A DNA stretch of 64,000 bases, from the NCBI RefSeq assembly GCF_017916325.1, contig NC_090137.1, positions 124,001 to 188,000 of the forward strand. The letters run 5' to 3'. The stretch is from Leishmania martiniquensis. Lineage: Eukaryota > Euglenozoa > Kinetoplastea > Trypanosomatida > Trypanosomatidae. Within the stretch, counting starts at the first letter, position 1. Each line of letters begins with the position of its first letter. The notes beneath the pieces were generated by a model. The model searched no databases, was not told the origin of the DNA, and saw only the letters and a program-made list of their open reading frames with translations. Shown piece by piece: positions 44,264 to 54,942 of the stretch. Position numbers and translations under genes: made by a program.

Positions 44264-44312
44264 CTAAATAAATAAATATATATGTATATATATGTATGTA
44301 TATATGTATGTA
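44264..44312. repeat. TA/TATG microsatellite
   Basis: AAATAAATAAATATATATG followed by TATATATGTATG repeats, about 200 bases upstream of the ABCA start. Confidence 0.85.
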
Positions 44313-47300
44313 GAAGTGGCCTCAAGGAATCACCCCACAGAGAGAGCGCGCACACACACAGACAGACAGACACACACAGAGAGAGAGAAGGGCAGTCGAA
44401 GTGAACGCGCGCACCCGAGCACAGGAGGGGGAGGGCGCGGTCTTCCGCTTTTCTCTGCCACTTCTTTGCCCCCTCTCACTTTCCAGACAGACACCCTCAC
44501 GCACCAAAAGGCAGCGAGCTGCTCTCGTCAGCGGCTTACCGGCGGCCATGCAGAGGAATGGCAGAAAGACGGAGGAGGCGAAAAAAAGGGGGCGGAAGAT
44601 GTAGCGAATGGGGGAAGGTTGCCATGAGGATGGGGGGAGAGCGTCTAGCCCACCCACGCGCACACACGCACACACACCTTCTAGGGCACCTGGAGGCGGG
44701 GGAGGCGCGTGCGGTGCGCACACACGCCCATGAAAGATGAGGGGGGACACCTGAGAGTTTGGCTGTCAGCCGCTCTCCATCTTTTGAGGGGAAAACAAGA
44801 AAAAAATAAAGTCCTTCGCATTCGATTGCTCTGCAGACGCTGAGATCGTTAAAGGCCCGCTTTTTCCAACGCGTCTCTTCAGCGGCGCGGTCTCCGCGCC
44901 ATATATGCCCGCTAGCGGCCGTTGCTGCCGGAAACACACACACACACAAGCAGTGCCGTCCGCAGGGTTGTCTGCTCAGTACGTATATGCGGCCATCGAC
45001 ATGGATGTGGAGGAGGCGCCACTGACGCGGCGCGGTGGCAGATGCCCTCCAGGGCAAGCTGGCTTAAGTGCAGCAACTCCACGTCGCTGCCTCCACCGCC
45101 GTGAGGACGGTGTGAACGGCCACGCGCCTGCAGTCCGCACACCACGGCGCACGCTCGCGGTCGCTGCAACGCCAAGTGGCGGGCTTCCCCATCGGACGCG
45201 GGGCGCAGCCGACGCGCCTCGGTGTGAAGCGAAGCTGAAATGGCATCCCGTCCAGGGCAGTGTTGCATCAGCGCCACAGGAGCCGCGCCAGGCCGCACAG
45301 ATGTGTATGTGTATATGATAGAGGTGCGCCGAATACACGGTTTCCTGAAGCCTTTACCTTGTCCAGTGCACCCCCCCTGTTCAGTGCGTCTATCGGCAGG
45401 CGGGCTGCTCCGGTGCCCTGCCGGCCAACCACGAAGGAGTTGCAACAAACGGTGGCGCACTCACCGGATCGACTCAACGGTTAGCATTCGCGACGAGAGC
45501 CCCAAACGGTCCAGACGGGGAGGGGGGCGAAGGGACGGCAGAGGCGTTGGAGATCTTTTCATCGCCGGTTCGGCTGTGATCAGCAGTGACCTCAGCGACT
45601 GTGCCGTGTGTCCGCGTGGCCGAGCTCATGCGGAGTAAAACCGCGTCAAGGCTCGCGAGGGGCCACGCCAGCCATGTGCCTACGGAGGGCTCGCGCCCTT
45701 GTGAACGTCTGCCGCCTTTGTTGGCGTGCGGGGGCGCACCAGCGCGTACCGGATCGCGGCGTGCCGTCGGAGAGCTCCCTCAGTAGGGAGAGTCACCGCT
45801 CCGGCCTCAGCGCGAAACGAGTGATGACCGCTGTCGTGTGCGTTGTGTCATCGCAGCGGCCTTCCCTCACACACCCACCTACTCCCCTCGGTGTCGCACT
45901 GCCTCGTGCCGGGGCCCTGCCCGCGCGGCGGTCGTGCTCCGCGAGCTGTGCTATCCCATGCGATGGGCTGCTGCTGCAAGTGACCCGCCACGTCGCATGC
46001 ATAAGTACACACCTCTTTCTTGGAGATAAGGCGCCCGCTTCGCGCTCTGCCAGCAGTTGCATGGCCCGGCCCGGCTTATCCCAAGCACCTCGGCGCCAGG
46101 TACAAAGCGCGGGCCGCTTTACGTGAGCCCCCTCGCCGAGCTGAACGGCGCACGCCATCCTCGCTGCGCCACGTCAGGCCGCGCCATGCTCGCTAAGGCG
46201 CAGGTGCCTCGAGGCGTGGCTCTTCACCTCTCGCGCCCTCTCCTGCAGCGCTGGCGCCTCTGCTCTTGGCATCGGTGCCTGCAAAAGCTGCCGGTTGCAT
46301 GTGGCTGCACGTAACACCAGCGCACACGTGTTTTTCTCGGTTGTGTGTGGGTGGGTGCGTGCTCCCCTTCCGTATTTGATCTCCCTTCTGCGCATCGTTC
46401 CTCCTTGCAGGGCCGACACGCGTCTGTGGAGAGCGTCTCCGCTTGCCGCGCCCCTTTCCGTCGCTGCCGCCCGGCTGACCGAAGAGCGGGTGCCCAAGGC
46501 TGCCGACTCCGTCTCTCGTGCAGTCACACATAGATTGCCCATCGCAGTGCAGTCGACTCGAATAACGATAAGGGAGGGAGGGGGAGCGTGTCGGAGCCCA
46601 CCCGGCTACCCCCCTGCGCTGGTCCGCCACAGGATGTTGGCCCGCGCACGCACACCAGGGCCGGATGCCTGCACGCCGCCATCCCCCTCTCTCCACACAC
46701 GCACACATACAGACATAAACCACCTCCGACCTGCTTATGGCGGCCACAGTGCGCGTGCTCAGGGCACATCTATGGCACAAAGAGGAGGGCTAGAAAACGC
46801 TACCCCTGCGTGTAGGAGTCATTGGACCTGTGCTGCGCCGGTCGCTCTTCGTAAGGGGACAAGCGCGGTGGGCATTGCGCCCGCGGAAGCGCGATGGTGG
46901 TGGTGGTGCGGTGTGAGAGCGGGTCTTGAGTGTGTCGAGCCGCACACACACACACACAAAGAGGGGAGAAAGGAGGAGAGGAAACAGAAAGGGTAGGAGC
47001 GGTCGAAACGGCGCGCGCCTCCGCGTCCTGTAAGACGGCAGAGGACGAGAGAGAGCGCGCGCAAGCGCGCACCCGCCGCCATCGGCTTTCTTCTCGGGAT
47101 GGCAGATGCCGCACTCCAGCGCGTTAGTGTGCTTCTCAGGTCATGCCCCCTTTTTTTCGCTCTCAGCCATCATGACGCTCATGAGCCGTCACCAAGTCGT
47201 TTAGTCAACGGAAGGACGAGACAGTCGTCCAGTCGGTCGATCCGTCGGCCAGGGAGACGAACGTGTGCGTATGTGTGTGTGTGTGTGTGTGTCAAGGCGC

Positions 47301-47869
47301 GTATGCATCATGCCAAATAATGAGGAGCAGCACCCACCCACGAGAGGCCGCAGGCGTACGCGTGGGTGGGCCTGTCGTCGTCATGGGGAGAAGGGAAGGG
47401 AAGGGAGGAAAAGACAAGAAGGGGCACGCGCGTCTGTGCACGGCGTGTGCCCACAGCGAAGAAGCCTGGCGGTGGCGGACGGCACCCGCACGCACGCAAC
47501 GACGCCCCGGCCTACCAGAAGTGAAAGAGAAGCAGCAGCCGCGCGCCGGGCAGGGCCTATGTACATGGTCTGCGTGCTGCGAGAAGACGAAAAGGGAGCG
47601 AAGGGAAGGAGAGGGGAGAGGAACTGCTATACAAAATGGGGTGAAAGGGGTGGGGGTGAGCTGAGAGGCTCCGAAAGGCTCACGCTCGATGAGGCGCCGA
47701 GCAAGCGCATTCTTTTTTTCATGTCAGACAGAGAGGCCGGTGATGCGCGGTCCAAGAGGGGTGGGGGAGAGGAGGCGACACCGATGTGCCGGAGAGGTGC
47801 GTGCGTGGGGTGCGTGCGTTTGGAGGGCTTGGGCATACATACATAAAGGGAGGACCCCCCACGCGCCCC

Positions 47870-49972
47870 TCACGCAAATCGCTCCATGTGCTCGAACAGG
47901 CTTCGGCGGCACTGCCCGATCAGCACCTCGAACACCACGCATGGCTCCGTCGTCCTGTACTCCTTGTAGGCGCGCACAGCCTCGTCGAAGGCCGTCAGCG
48001 AGCATGCCTGATTCGCCTCCAAGATTGCCCGCACTAGCGCGTTCTCCTTGCCACGCTGGAAGGTGCGATCCTCGTCCTGCAGCGCGTAGAAGAACTTTCT
48101 GGCATCGTAGAGGCTGTCGAAGTACACCGCATCGGCGTCCAAAGACAAAGAGGGCGCCGTCGCCGTCCCTGGCGTCTGCTCTGCCTCGGGCCCCGCGGCC
48201 GCGGGGCCCGAGGCAGAGTTCAGCGCAGCGCCCCTCTCCACGGGCGCCCCTTGCGCCAACACGCACAAGGTAGCGTAGAGCAGGTACTTGGTCTTTGGCA
48301 GCGCACGGGGCACGCTTGCCGCACACGCAAGCGCCGCCTCTCGCGCCTCCTCGTATCGGCCGAGACGCGTGAGGAGGACCATTAAACGCCAGCGGCAGGC
48401 GTCGGCGAGGGTGCGCTGCACTGTCGTGCTCATGCGATACGGCGAGGGGCCATGCGCTGGGAAGTCGACGGAGTTGTACTGCCTCCCGGCCACGGATGGC
48501 GTCACTGAGCCATCGTTGCTGGAAGGCACCAGCGCCGTGGAGTCGAGCGGCACAAGCTGCTGCACCGACTCGGGCGACGAATCCTCGGCCGCCTTCAGCG
48601 CTGTCGCGTTGGCCACATCGTCTTTGGTCGCGGAGGGGTCAGGGGGGAGGGGAAGTGACAGGGTGTCGATGGGATCGCCGCAGATGGCAGCGCCGCAGTG
48701 CTGCTGCTTTTGGCGATCCCAGCATCGCGCGGTCGCGACGGCGGCGACTTGCGTCTCAGCGTACATGTCCAGTGCGGCGCGGTACTGCACGACGGCCTCC
48801 TCTTTCTCCCCCAAAACGTTTTCCAGGATCTCGGCAGCATCACGGTAGCAGCGCGCCGCCTGAAAGCGCAGGTCCCGCTGCTCGTAGCACGGCGCCAGTC
48901 GCAGCAGCGAGTCTGCCGCGATACGCGGGTGCGACTGCTTCAGTTGCTCAACGGACATCGCCAACGTCGTCAGCGCCTCGTCGTCGCTGTGGAAGGCGCG
49001 GTTGATGAAGGTAGCATAGAGCAGGCAGCGTGCGGCGCTGGAGGACTCGCCAACGGCGGCAAAAAGGGAGCCTGCGGCGAAGAAAAGGTCGCGCGTGCCC
49101 ATCCAATCCTCACGCAAGGCGAGGCCGTCGCTCTGCAGGCGTGCCTCCGCGGCTGTGTAGGCGCGGTGGGCATCGTCCAGCAGCTGCTGCATCTCAGCGC
49201 CAGTCGACAAGGCGGTCCTGTTCGGATCACACGGAGCCACCGCGTTCGCGGAGGGCACCGTCATAACGCCGCCACAGGCATCGGCAGAGCGACTCGCGCT
49301 GCTGACCGCACTGGCCTGCTGGATGTCGTGGCCCGGTTCGTGTAAGGCGTCGTCCGAGAACGTGGGCCCGAACGGGCCCGAGAAGCTGTGGCGCTCATCC
49401 TCTTCCGCTACCGTGCTTACTGCGGCAGCGATGGCGAAGGCCAGCGGTGAGGCGGCGTCGCCGGTGGCAGGTGTCAACGCGCTGGGCATCACGATCCTGC
49501 CGTGCCGCGCGGCAGCGACGATAGCCTCGCACACGCCGTTGGTGTTGCGCGGTGCGACAGCTGCGGCATTGGTGTTGCCAGAGGAAGCAGGCCCGCCCTT
49601 AGAACCGTGCAACGGCTGTTGCTGCTGCGAGCTCGCGGGAGGGTTGGTAATGCCGTACGAATGACTGTCCGCCTCTCGCGCCCCCTGCGGCACGGCCGTC
49701 ACAGCAGTGGCGGAGAGCGGCTCGCCGAAGCGCTTACTGGCGCTGCCGCTGAACTGCTGCGAGGCGGCAGACGAGTGCGTCTCTTTTACTTCGGGGCGCA
49801 TGTGGGTCATCTCAGGCCCCCCCTCCAGCTGGCAAGAGGGGGGGCCGGCCGTCATGGCGTCATCGCCACCGGAGAGGGTGGCGCCCCAGCCCTGCTGCCG
49901 CCCCAGCGCCAGTACCTTCTCCATCGGTTGGCCCGGTTGATGCGCGGATCGTGGTACTGAGAGGAGCGACAT
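47870..49972 (-). CDS. Alpha-SNAP-like TPR protein with large insertions
   Basis: 700 residues from the ATG at 49972, which follows a pyrimidine tract and AG. The N-terminal ~240 residues are low complexity. From about 265 a helical-hairpin array begins: DLFFAAGSLFAAVG, SAARCLLYATFINRAF, IAADSLLRLAPCYEQRD, RFQAARCYRDAAEILEN and EEAVVQYRAALDMY. After a low-complexity insertion of about 100 residues it resumes with ADACRWRLMVLLTRLGRYEEA. The C-terminus (SLYDARKFFYALQDEDRTFQ, ENALVRAILEANQ, TAFDEAVRAYKEY) has the layout of the alpha-SNAP C-terminal block, which stimulates NSF. SNAP proteins recruit NSF to disassemble SNARE complexes. A final hydrophobic-acidic motif like that of alpha-SNAP is not obvious, so a SNAP-related role is inferred, not certain. 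A perfect 40-bp palindrome lies in the coding sequence. Confidence 0.55.
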   Translation of the reverse strand: MSLLSVPRSAHQPGQPMEKVLALGRQQGWGATLSGGDDAMTAGPPSCQLEGGPEMTHMRPEVKETHSSAASQQFSGSASKRFGEPLSATAVTAVPQGAREADSHSYGITNPPASSQQQQPLHGSKGGPASSGNTNAAAVAPRNTNGVCEAIVAAARHGRIVMPSALTPATGDAASPLAFAIAAAVSTVAEEDERHSFSGPFGPTFSDDALHEPGHDIQQASAVSSASRSADACGGVMTVPSANAVAPCDPNRTALSTGAEMQQLLDDAHRAYTAAEARLQSDGLALREDWMGTRDLFFAAGSLFAAVGESSSAARCLLYATFINRAFHSDDEALTTLAMSVEQLKQSHPRIAADSLLRLAPCYEQRDLRFQAARCYRDAAEILENVLGEKEEAVVQYRAALDMYAETQVAAVATARCWDRQKQQHCGAAICGDPIDTLSLPLPPDPSATKDDVANATALKAAEDSSPESVQQLVPLDSTALVPSSNDGSVTPSVAGRQYNSVDFPAHGPSPYRMSTTVQRTLADACRWRLMVLLTRLGRYEEAREAALACAASVPRALPKTKYLLYATLCVLAQGAPVERGAALNSASGPAAAGPEAEQTPGTATAPSLSLDADAVYFDSLYDARKFFYALQDEDRTFQRGKENALVRAILEANQACSLTAFDEAVRAYKEYRTTEPCVVFEVLIGQCRRSLFEHMERFA
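48179..48218. repeat. Perfect 40-bp palindrome inside a coding region
   Basis: The left arm CTCTGCCTCGGGCCCCGCGG (48179-48198) is followed without a spacer by its exact reverse complement (48199-48218). The next outward pair (G/T) does not match. It encodes roughly residues 585-598 of the SNAP-like protein, in an Ala/Gly/Pro/Glu-rich insertion. Confidence 0.95.
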
Positions 49973-50635
49973 CTCTGCGCAAGCTACGAGTACAAGGAGG
50001 ATGAGGAAGTGAGAAGGGGACGCTTATGCTGTCGACGGAGGGAGGGAGGGAGGCACCGCTGAGCGTCCGCCATGAAGCACGTGAGAGAGGTGGGGGAAGC
50101 AGGAGGAGGCAGAGGGTGGCAAGCGGTGCGGCCGAGAGAGGGGGGAAGGAGGGGGGCTGCAGAGACCCTGAGAAAGATGTGGTGCCAGCGGCATGTGAGC
50201 AGGGCCCACTTACACACACACATATGCACGCAGAGCCTCTCCCTCTCCTCCTCGCCACCGCGCGAACGTTGCGAGATGGGTGCGCCGAAAGATGTACCGC
50301 TCACGCGACTGTGCTGCCGTCCATGCGGCTACGACTCATGGTCACCCTTAGTGAAGTATTTAATCGCCACAAAAAGAGAACGCATATATGAAAGGAATCG
50401 GAGGGCGGAGAGGGCGCGGGGCTTTGCTGGTGCGCGTCCACGGCAGCCCCACCCCCCTCCATGTCCAGCGGCACGTCCTATGCATGCCACGCCGGCCTAG
50501 AAGGGAAGGCGTTTTGGCCTCCCTCCTCCTCCTCCGCGCGCGCGCACACACACACGCACACACACTCCGTTACTCATACGCGGGACGTGCCACCGTCGTA
50601 ATCGCCACCGCTGCGGTTTGGTCTCAGCGCCTTCG
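49973..50635. other. Intergenic region between exosome subunit and SNAP-like genes
   Basis: 663 bases. Minus-strand pyrimidine tracts (CCTCCCTCCCTCCCTCC near 50038-50055, and about 49995-50025) with following AGs serve the SNAP-like gene. CA repeats lie near 50545-50570. No gene. Confidence 0.6.
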
Positions 50636-51646
50636 TCACTCCGCCACGTTGCACTGCCGAAGGAACTCAAAGATCACCCCCGAGGCCCGCTCGGCCAGCG
50701 CCATCATCTCTGCATACACCTCCACCGGCACCCCCAGCCCGGGCATCACCCCGCTAACGCTCCCAGCACAGCGCACCAGTTGCGCCAGTAAGCCGCCGCC
50801 GCAGCTTGGGTTCGAGAAGACAAAGACGCCGGTGCCCACGCACCGATACTGATCCTGCGCCTGCTGCGTGACGCTGCGACTGCCTAGCGCTGTGGGGGCT
50901 TCTGAAGGCGTCGTGATAGCGTCGGTCCCGGCGACGGCCGCTTTCTCAGCTGCAGACGAGTCCGAGGAGGCGCCGCCCGCCCCGAGCGATTCCTCGGCCC
51001 TCGTCGGATCAAGCACGTACTCGTAGGCAACACCGGCGGATGACGAGCCGCCGGGGAAGAGGAGGCCTTGCGCAGCGCCGCTGCTCGAGTCCGCCGCGCC
51101 GCCGCGCGTCACGACCGCAACGCAGACCGCTGCCATCGTGGTTCGACACGGCAGGCCGGCATCCAGTAGCGTGCACATGACGGCGTTCAGGGCAACAGCG
51201 GGGAGACTACCATCGTCCTCGATCACAACCACGTCCACCACGAGCACGCATCTCGGGAAACGCTCCCGAATAAAAACAGCGTTGAGAGTGGACTCCAACA
51301 TGGACTCCAACGCCAGCGCGTCGGTGCGAGTCAGCAGCCCCAGCTTCCGCTCCTCGTACAGCGCCTTCTCCGCGCCCCCCGCGGCCGGCGCGCGTGCGTG
51401 AGCGTGCTGAACGCGTACGTGCACAGTGCACGTGTCATGCTCTTCATTCTTGGCTGTGGTCGGCCCGTGTACTGACGCCATCACCGCGGTCTGCCCCTGC
51501 GCATACCAGCTGCTGCCATCGAACGCCGTCATGCCCGACAGCTTCATCTCCTTTCCGCGAAGCTCAAGCGCCGTTCGCCCATCGCGACGTGTGTACGCGG
51601 CGGCCACCGGCGACGACGGCACGCCGAAGGGGGAGAGGGAGGACAT
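50636..51646 (-). CDS. Exosome core subunit, RNase PH-like (RRP41/RRP46 type)
   Basis: 336 residues from the ATG at 51646. The RNase PH domain starts with YTRRDGRTALELR (R21, DGR 22-24), followed by FDGSSWYAQGQTAVMASVHGP (about 43-63), the strand-turn-strand typical of RRP41/RRP46, and then ALALESMLESTLNAVFIRERFPRC. Next is VVIEDDGSLPAVALNAVMCTLLDAGLPCRT, matching the D-G-S/T...A-x-NA...ALxDAG(I/V)P signature. The exosome core degrades and trims RNA 3' ends; eukaryotic core rings usually lack catalysis and rely on RRP44/RRP6. The C-terminal part carries a low-complexity insertion of about 60 residues between strands. It could be RRP41A, RRP41B or RRP46 in trypanosomatid naming; I cannot decide. 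Confidence 0.75.
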   Translation of the reverse strand: MSSLSPFGVPSSPVAAAYTRRDGRTALELRGKEMKLSGMTAFDGSSWYAQGQTAVMASVHGPTTAKNEEHDTCTVHVRVQHAHARAPAAGGAEKALYEERKLGLLTRTDALALESMLESTLNAVFIRERFPRCVLVVDVVVIEDDGSLPAVALNAVMCTLLDAGLPCRTTMAAVCVAVVTRGGAADSSSGAAQGLLFPGGSSSAGVAYEYVLDPTRAEESLGAGGASSDSSAAEKAAVAGTDAITTPSEAPTALGSRSVTQQAQDQYRCVGTGVFVFSNPSCGGGLLAQLVRCAGSVSGVMPGLGVPVEVYAEMMALAERASGVIFEFLRQCNVAE

Positions 51647-52038
51647 GACGGCCGCAGAAAGAGGGTCTGGTCAGGTCGTCACCGGTCGAGCTCCTGTTGG
51701 CTTCCTTCGCGTCGGCACGCCGACGTATGATTGGGCGCAGGGGCGTCGTCAAAGGCCGTCGCGTTGCACGAGGGAAGAGGTGGATGGGGGTGGATGGAGG
51801 TCAACGAATAGAATTGGACTTCGCCACGCACTATGGAGGCGAGCAGCAGTGGCGAGGGGCTCCCGACATGAGGGAAGGGGGGCTTCTCGTGTCCTCCTTG
51901 AAGAAGAGCTCACACGTGCCGAGACGGCGCGCAGGCACAGAGGCCTCTTTGGTGGTGACGTCCATCGCCGCCACAGACACAGACACACAGACACAGAGAG
52001 AGACACACACACACCTCCACATACGCTTCGCGCCGCCC
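51647..52038. other. Short intergenic region
   Basis: 392 bases between the SLC35B-like gene and the exosome subunit gene. It contains a CA/GA tract (51970-52020), which on the transcribed strand is a TG/TC-rich stretch that may act as a splice signal. No gene. Confidence 0.55.
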
Positions 52039-54942
52039 CTACATCCCATACCGTCGCCGCCGCTGCAACTCGTACCAGACGACACCGCCCATTACCCCTG
52101 CCAGTCCAACAGCGTGCAGCGGGGTGAAGCGGCGCCTATACAGGACGAAGCTCAGCAAAATCGTCAGCGCCTTGCGCATGCTTGTTACGATGACGGCCGC
52201 CACGCCGGTGAACTCGGCCACGATGCGCAGCAGACACAGCGTGCCCATCAAGCTCGTCACAGACGCTAACACGATGAGAGACCAGAACGAAGAAGTGGGA
52301 AACACTCCGGCAGTTCGCTCCTGCGGTGCGGACGGCGCCGCCGATGACAACCCTGCGGACGAGCGGGAGTACCACTGTAGCTGCTGTTGGCGAACCATCA
52401 AGGCAACGCACTCGGCCGGTATCGCAGCACTAGCAGTGGGTCGCGATAAGGCGGAGCGATGCTCGCAAGCCACCAGCCGTTGCGCCTCGGCGGCGGTGAG
52501 AGCTCCGAAAGCGCCGCCCGCAGCCCTCATCACGGCGGGCATCACATCGGGATTTGTAAGGCCTTGGAGAGAGGAAGGGGCGCGGCCGAGCAGCCATGAG
52601 GCGCTGAGGCCACCAACGTAAAGCAGCGTGGCGATGCCGTTCACCATGAAAAGCACTTCTTTCGACGAGGCCGGTGTCGCCGCCGACCGCTCTGTCGACG
52701 AGCGTGCGGGTACCACGTGCCGCCTCCTTGGCGGCGTCGCTGCGGCTGGCATGCGCGCCGACGACGGCGGCCCGCAAGGCGGCAAAAACTGCTGCGGAGG
52801 GGGTGCACGGGGCAGCAACGGTACGGTGCCGTGTCGCACATCCGCCAGAGGGCACCCATTCTCCCCTGCGGCGCGCTCGTGTTGGTGTGCCCTTCGATGT
52901 GGCCCACCCGACGCCTTCGCCGCCGCGTGAAAGCAATGAACCTCCTCCAGGGCATAGATAATGCAGTCGAGCACGTTCGATGTCAGCACGCCTGCGACGC
53001 CGATTAGCGTCAGCACCCAAGGCACGGAGATGCCGGAGACGGCCGCAGCGATGGACGGGAGCGGAGGAAAGGGGGAAGAGGGGGCGGAAAGAGACGATGG
53101 CGCAAGCGGCGGTGACGCGTGCCGCTGAGACAGCCCCGTGTCTCTGCTCAAACTGTCAGAGACGCCCGCAGCAACAGAGCGCCCGCCTACCAAAGAGGCA
53201 CTCGCGTAGTCCCCAAGCCTCCCCTTCGAAATGGGCCGCTCCATCACCGCCTTCGAGAACGCGGCTGGCCCCTTACTGGAGCCGCTGGGGTCTGCTCCTC
53301 CTCGCATGTCCGGTTGACACGCATACGTGAAACATATCAGCCCGGCGACAATGATGATGCACGCCATCAGCTCCATGTCTTGCAGTCGGCGTCGTAGCTG
53401 CCGCGCAAGCCATGCCCCCGCGACGCGCCACGCCTTAACCACAGAGGGTTGACCATCGCTACCGCGGTTGTGAAAGATGAGCTGGCGCAAGCCCGCGGCA
53501 GCCTGATCGGGGCCCCGTTCATCGGCAGGCGACTTGGCCGATCGGAGCGCGCAGTACTGCGCGAATGAGGAGGCGCATACCCACCCGCTCTTGGCGACCC
53601 GCCGCGGCACGTCAAGAGCGCTATGCGGATGCCAGGAGTGTGGCCACCACCACCACCACGAGTGGCGGCGTGAGCTGCCGAAGCAGCGAGGTGGGCCCCA
53701 CCACGATCGCCTCTGGTCATCGTCAAGTGAATGCGAAGACGCGGGCGCCCGCCCCGCCGGGGGTGCCACGTTGACAACAGCATTAGAGAAGGTCGCCGAG
53801 GGAGGAAAGGGGAAGCAGCTCCCGCGTCGCTGCGCCTCATCGCGCAAGAGATGCTCGGCGGTGTTGGATGCCGCAGCGACCGCGTGCAGCTCAGCGCCGC
53901 CGTCCTCGTCAGGCGCACCGTCGTCGGAGCCCTGCTCGTTCACCGAGTCTGGAGCAACCTCCTCGTCCCTCGCGCGCGCCCACCAGCGGTGCACAACGAT
54001 CATGCAGAGCAGCTTGCTGGACTTGAAGGTAACCTGTAGGGCGTAGCTGAGGAAGAAAGAGGTGCGGTTCGTAAGGTACAGGCTGCACGACAGCAGCACA
54101 GCAATGCGCGCGTACCAGTAAATGGAAACGGTGGAAGGGTGGAACACGTCGCGTATCGTCGAACTCCATGAAGCACTGCCAGCGGATGGGGCATCGCGCG
54201 CCGCACGGGGAGTGAGGAGAGGGGCATCGGCACCGTCTACCGCATCTACCACTACAGGCAAGGGATCAGCCACGCTTATGAAGGCGCTTCCGTCGTCGCC
54301 GTGCGCCAGCGAGCGCTGTGGCCCTGGCGGCCCGTGCTCGCCCTCACAGAAGACGCCCGGCGAGCAAGCTGTTGCGCCACCGCTGGTCCAGCGCGGCTCG
54401 CTGTCTGTGTCGCCCAGCTCATCAGCTGGCCTCGAGGACGGCTCATGCAGCGTGATCTCCGCTCTTCCCTTCCCTAATGCCGTCGTCGTCGACCGACCAC
54501 GGGGGCCCCGATACTCAGATGCGCCTCGCTCGGGCAGCTGCTTGCGCCAGCCCCACACAAGGAGTAGCCCTGCGAGCACCGTCGTGCAGAGCGTCTCCCC
54601 GCACGAGAGGAGCAGAACGTTTGTGAAGCCGGGGAGGTGGAAGATCCCTTCCTGCAGGGCGGAGGTAAGGACGTGGAAGAAGAGCACACCAGCAGACAGC
54701 GCGCATAGCCGCTGCGTCGCTGGCTGTGACGATGATGGTCGCGGTAAGCGGCAAGACGACGACGAGGGCTGTGGCCTCCCTGACTGCGGTGGCGGCATGC
54801 TGTCATCTGCGGTGCTGCTTGCGGAAGTGAGGCACGAGAGTGACGACGGTTCGTCGACCCGCGCGCGTTTGGTGCGCTCGTCGGCAGAGGGGCGACCTGT
54901 AGTGCCTCCCGGCGTGCGGGATTGGTACTGCACAGGCAGCAT
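52039..54942 (-). CDS. SLC35B-like nucleotide-sugar/PAPS transporter with large loops
   Basis: 967 residues from the ATG at 54942 (the open frame starts with TTG at 54960). Hydrophobic helices match the UAA (SLC35B) family in order. LCALSAGVLFFHVLTSALQEGIF followed by LPGFTNVLLLSCGETL (about 76-115) corresponds to helix 1-2 with the family's Q-E-x-hydrophobic motif. LYLTNRTSFFLSYALQVTFK and the following SSKLL (about 290-315) match the SLC35B3 LSNTSLGYLNYPTQVIFK region. Near the C-terminus are FWSLIVLASVTSLMGTLCLL, the family-typical VIVTSMRKALTILLSFVLY and LHAVGLAGVMGGVVWYEL. Long hydrophilic loops (about 320-480 and 560-850) roughly double the normal 350-450 residues. The product probably imports a nucleotide sugar or PAPS into the Golgi/ER lumen. 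The substrate cannot be read from sequence. Confidence 0.7.
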   Translation of the reverse strand: MLPVQYQSRTPGGTTGRPSADERTKRARVDEPSSLSCLTSASSTADDSMPPPQSGRPQPSSSSCRLPRPSSSQPATQRLCALSAGVLFFHVLTSALQEGIFHLPGFTNVLLLSCGETLCTTVLAGLLLVWGWRKQLPERGASEYRGPRGRSTTTALGKGRAEITLHEPSSRPADELGDTDSEPRWTSGGATACSPGVFCEGEHGPPGPQRSLAHGDDGSAFISVADPLPVVVDAVDGADAPLLTPRAARDAPSAGSASWSSTIRDVFHPSTVSIYWYARIAVLLSCSLYLTNRTSFFLSYALQVTFKSSKLLCMIVVHRWWARARDEEVAPDSVNEQGSDDGAPDEDGGAELHAVAAASNTAEHLLRDEAQRRGSCFPFPPSATFSNAVVNVAPPAGRAPASSHSLDDDQRRSWWGPPRCFGSSRRHSWWWWWPHSWHPHSALDVPRRVAKSGWVCASSFAQYCALRSAKSPADERGPDQAAAGLRQLIFHNRGSDGQPSVVKAWRVAGAWLARQLRRRLQDMELMACIIIVAGLICFTYACQPDMRGGADPSGSSKGPAAFSKAVMERPISKGRLGDYASASLVGGRSVAAGVSDSLSRDTGLSQRHASPPLAPSSLSAPSSPFPPLPSIAAAVSGISVPWVLTLIGVAGVLTSNVLDCIIYALEEVHCFHAAAKASGGPHRRAHQHERAAGENGCPLADVRHGTVPLLPRAPPPQQFLPPCGPPSSARMPAAATPPRRRHVVPARSSTERSAATPASSKEVLFMVNGIATLLYVGGLSASWLLGRAPSSLQGLTNPDVMPAVMRAAGGAFGALTAAEAQRLVACEHRSALSRPTASAAIPAECVALMVRQQQLQWYSRSSAGLSSAAPSAPQERTAGVFPTSSFWSLIVLASVTSLMGTLCLLRIVAEFTGVAAVIVTSMRKALTILLSFVLYRRRFTPLHAVGLAGVMGGVVWYELQRRRRYGM

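Larger units (their letters stand above)
44072..47869. other. 3.8-kb region without a recognisable gene
   Basis: The largest gene-free stretch in the window. Simple repeats lie at 44220-44400 and 47270-47292 (TG). Between about 44900 and 46300 the sequence is GC-rich and complex rather than simple. Its reading frames on both strands are short (under 240 codons), have biased composition and show no domain. It probably combines the long 3' UTR of the SNAP-like gene with degenerate repeat material. A non-coding RNA cannot be excluded. Confidence 0.55.

Noticed and set aside
44536..45460. 173- and 182-codon minus-strand frames in the 3.8-kb gap
   Set aside because: Cys/Arg/Ser-rich, including translated CA repeats; no domain, no splice context that selects them.
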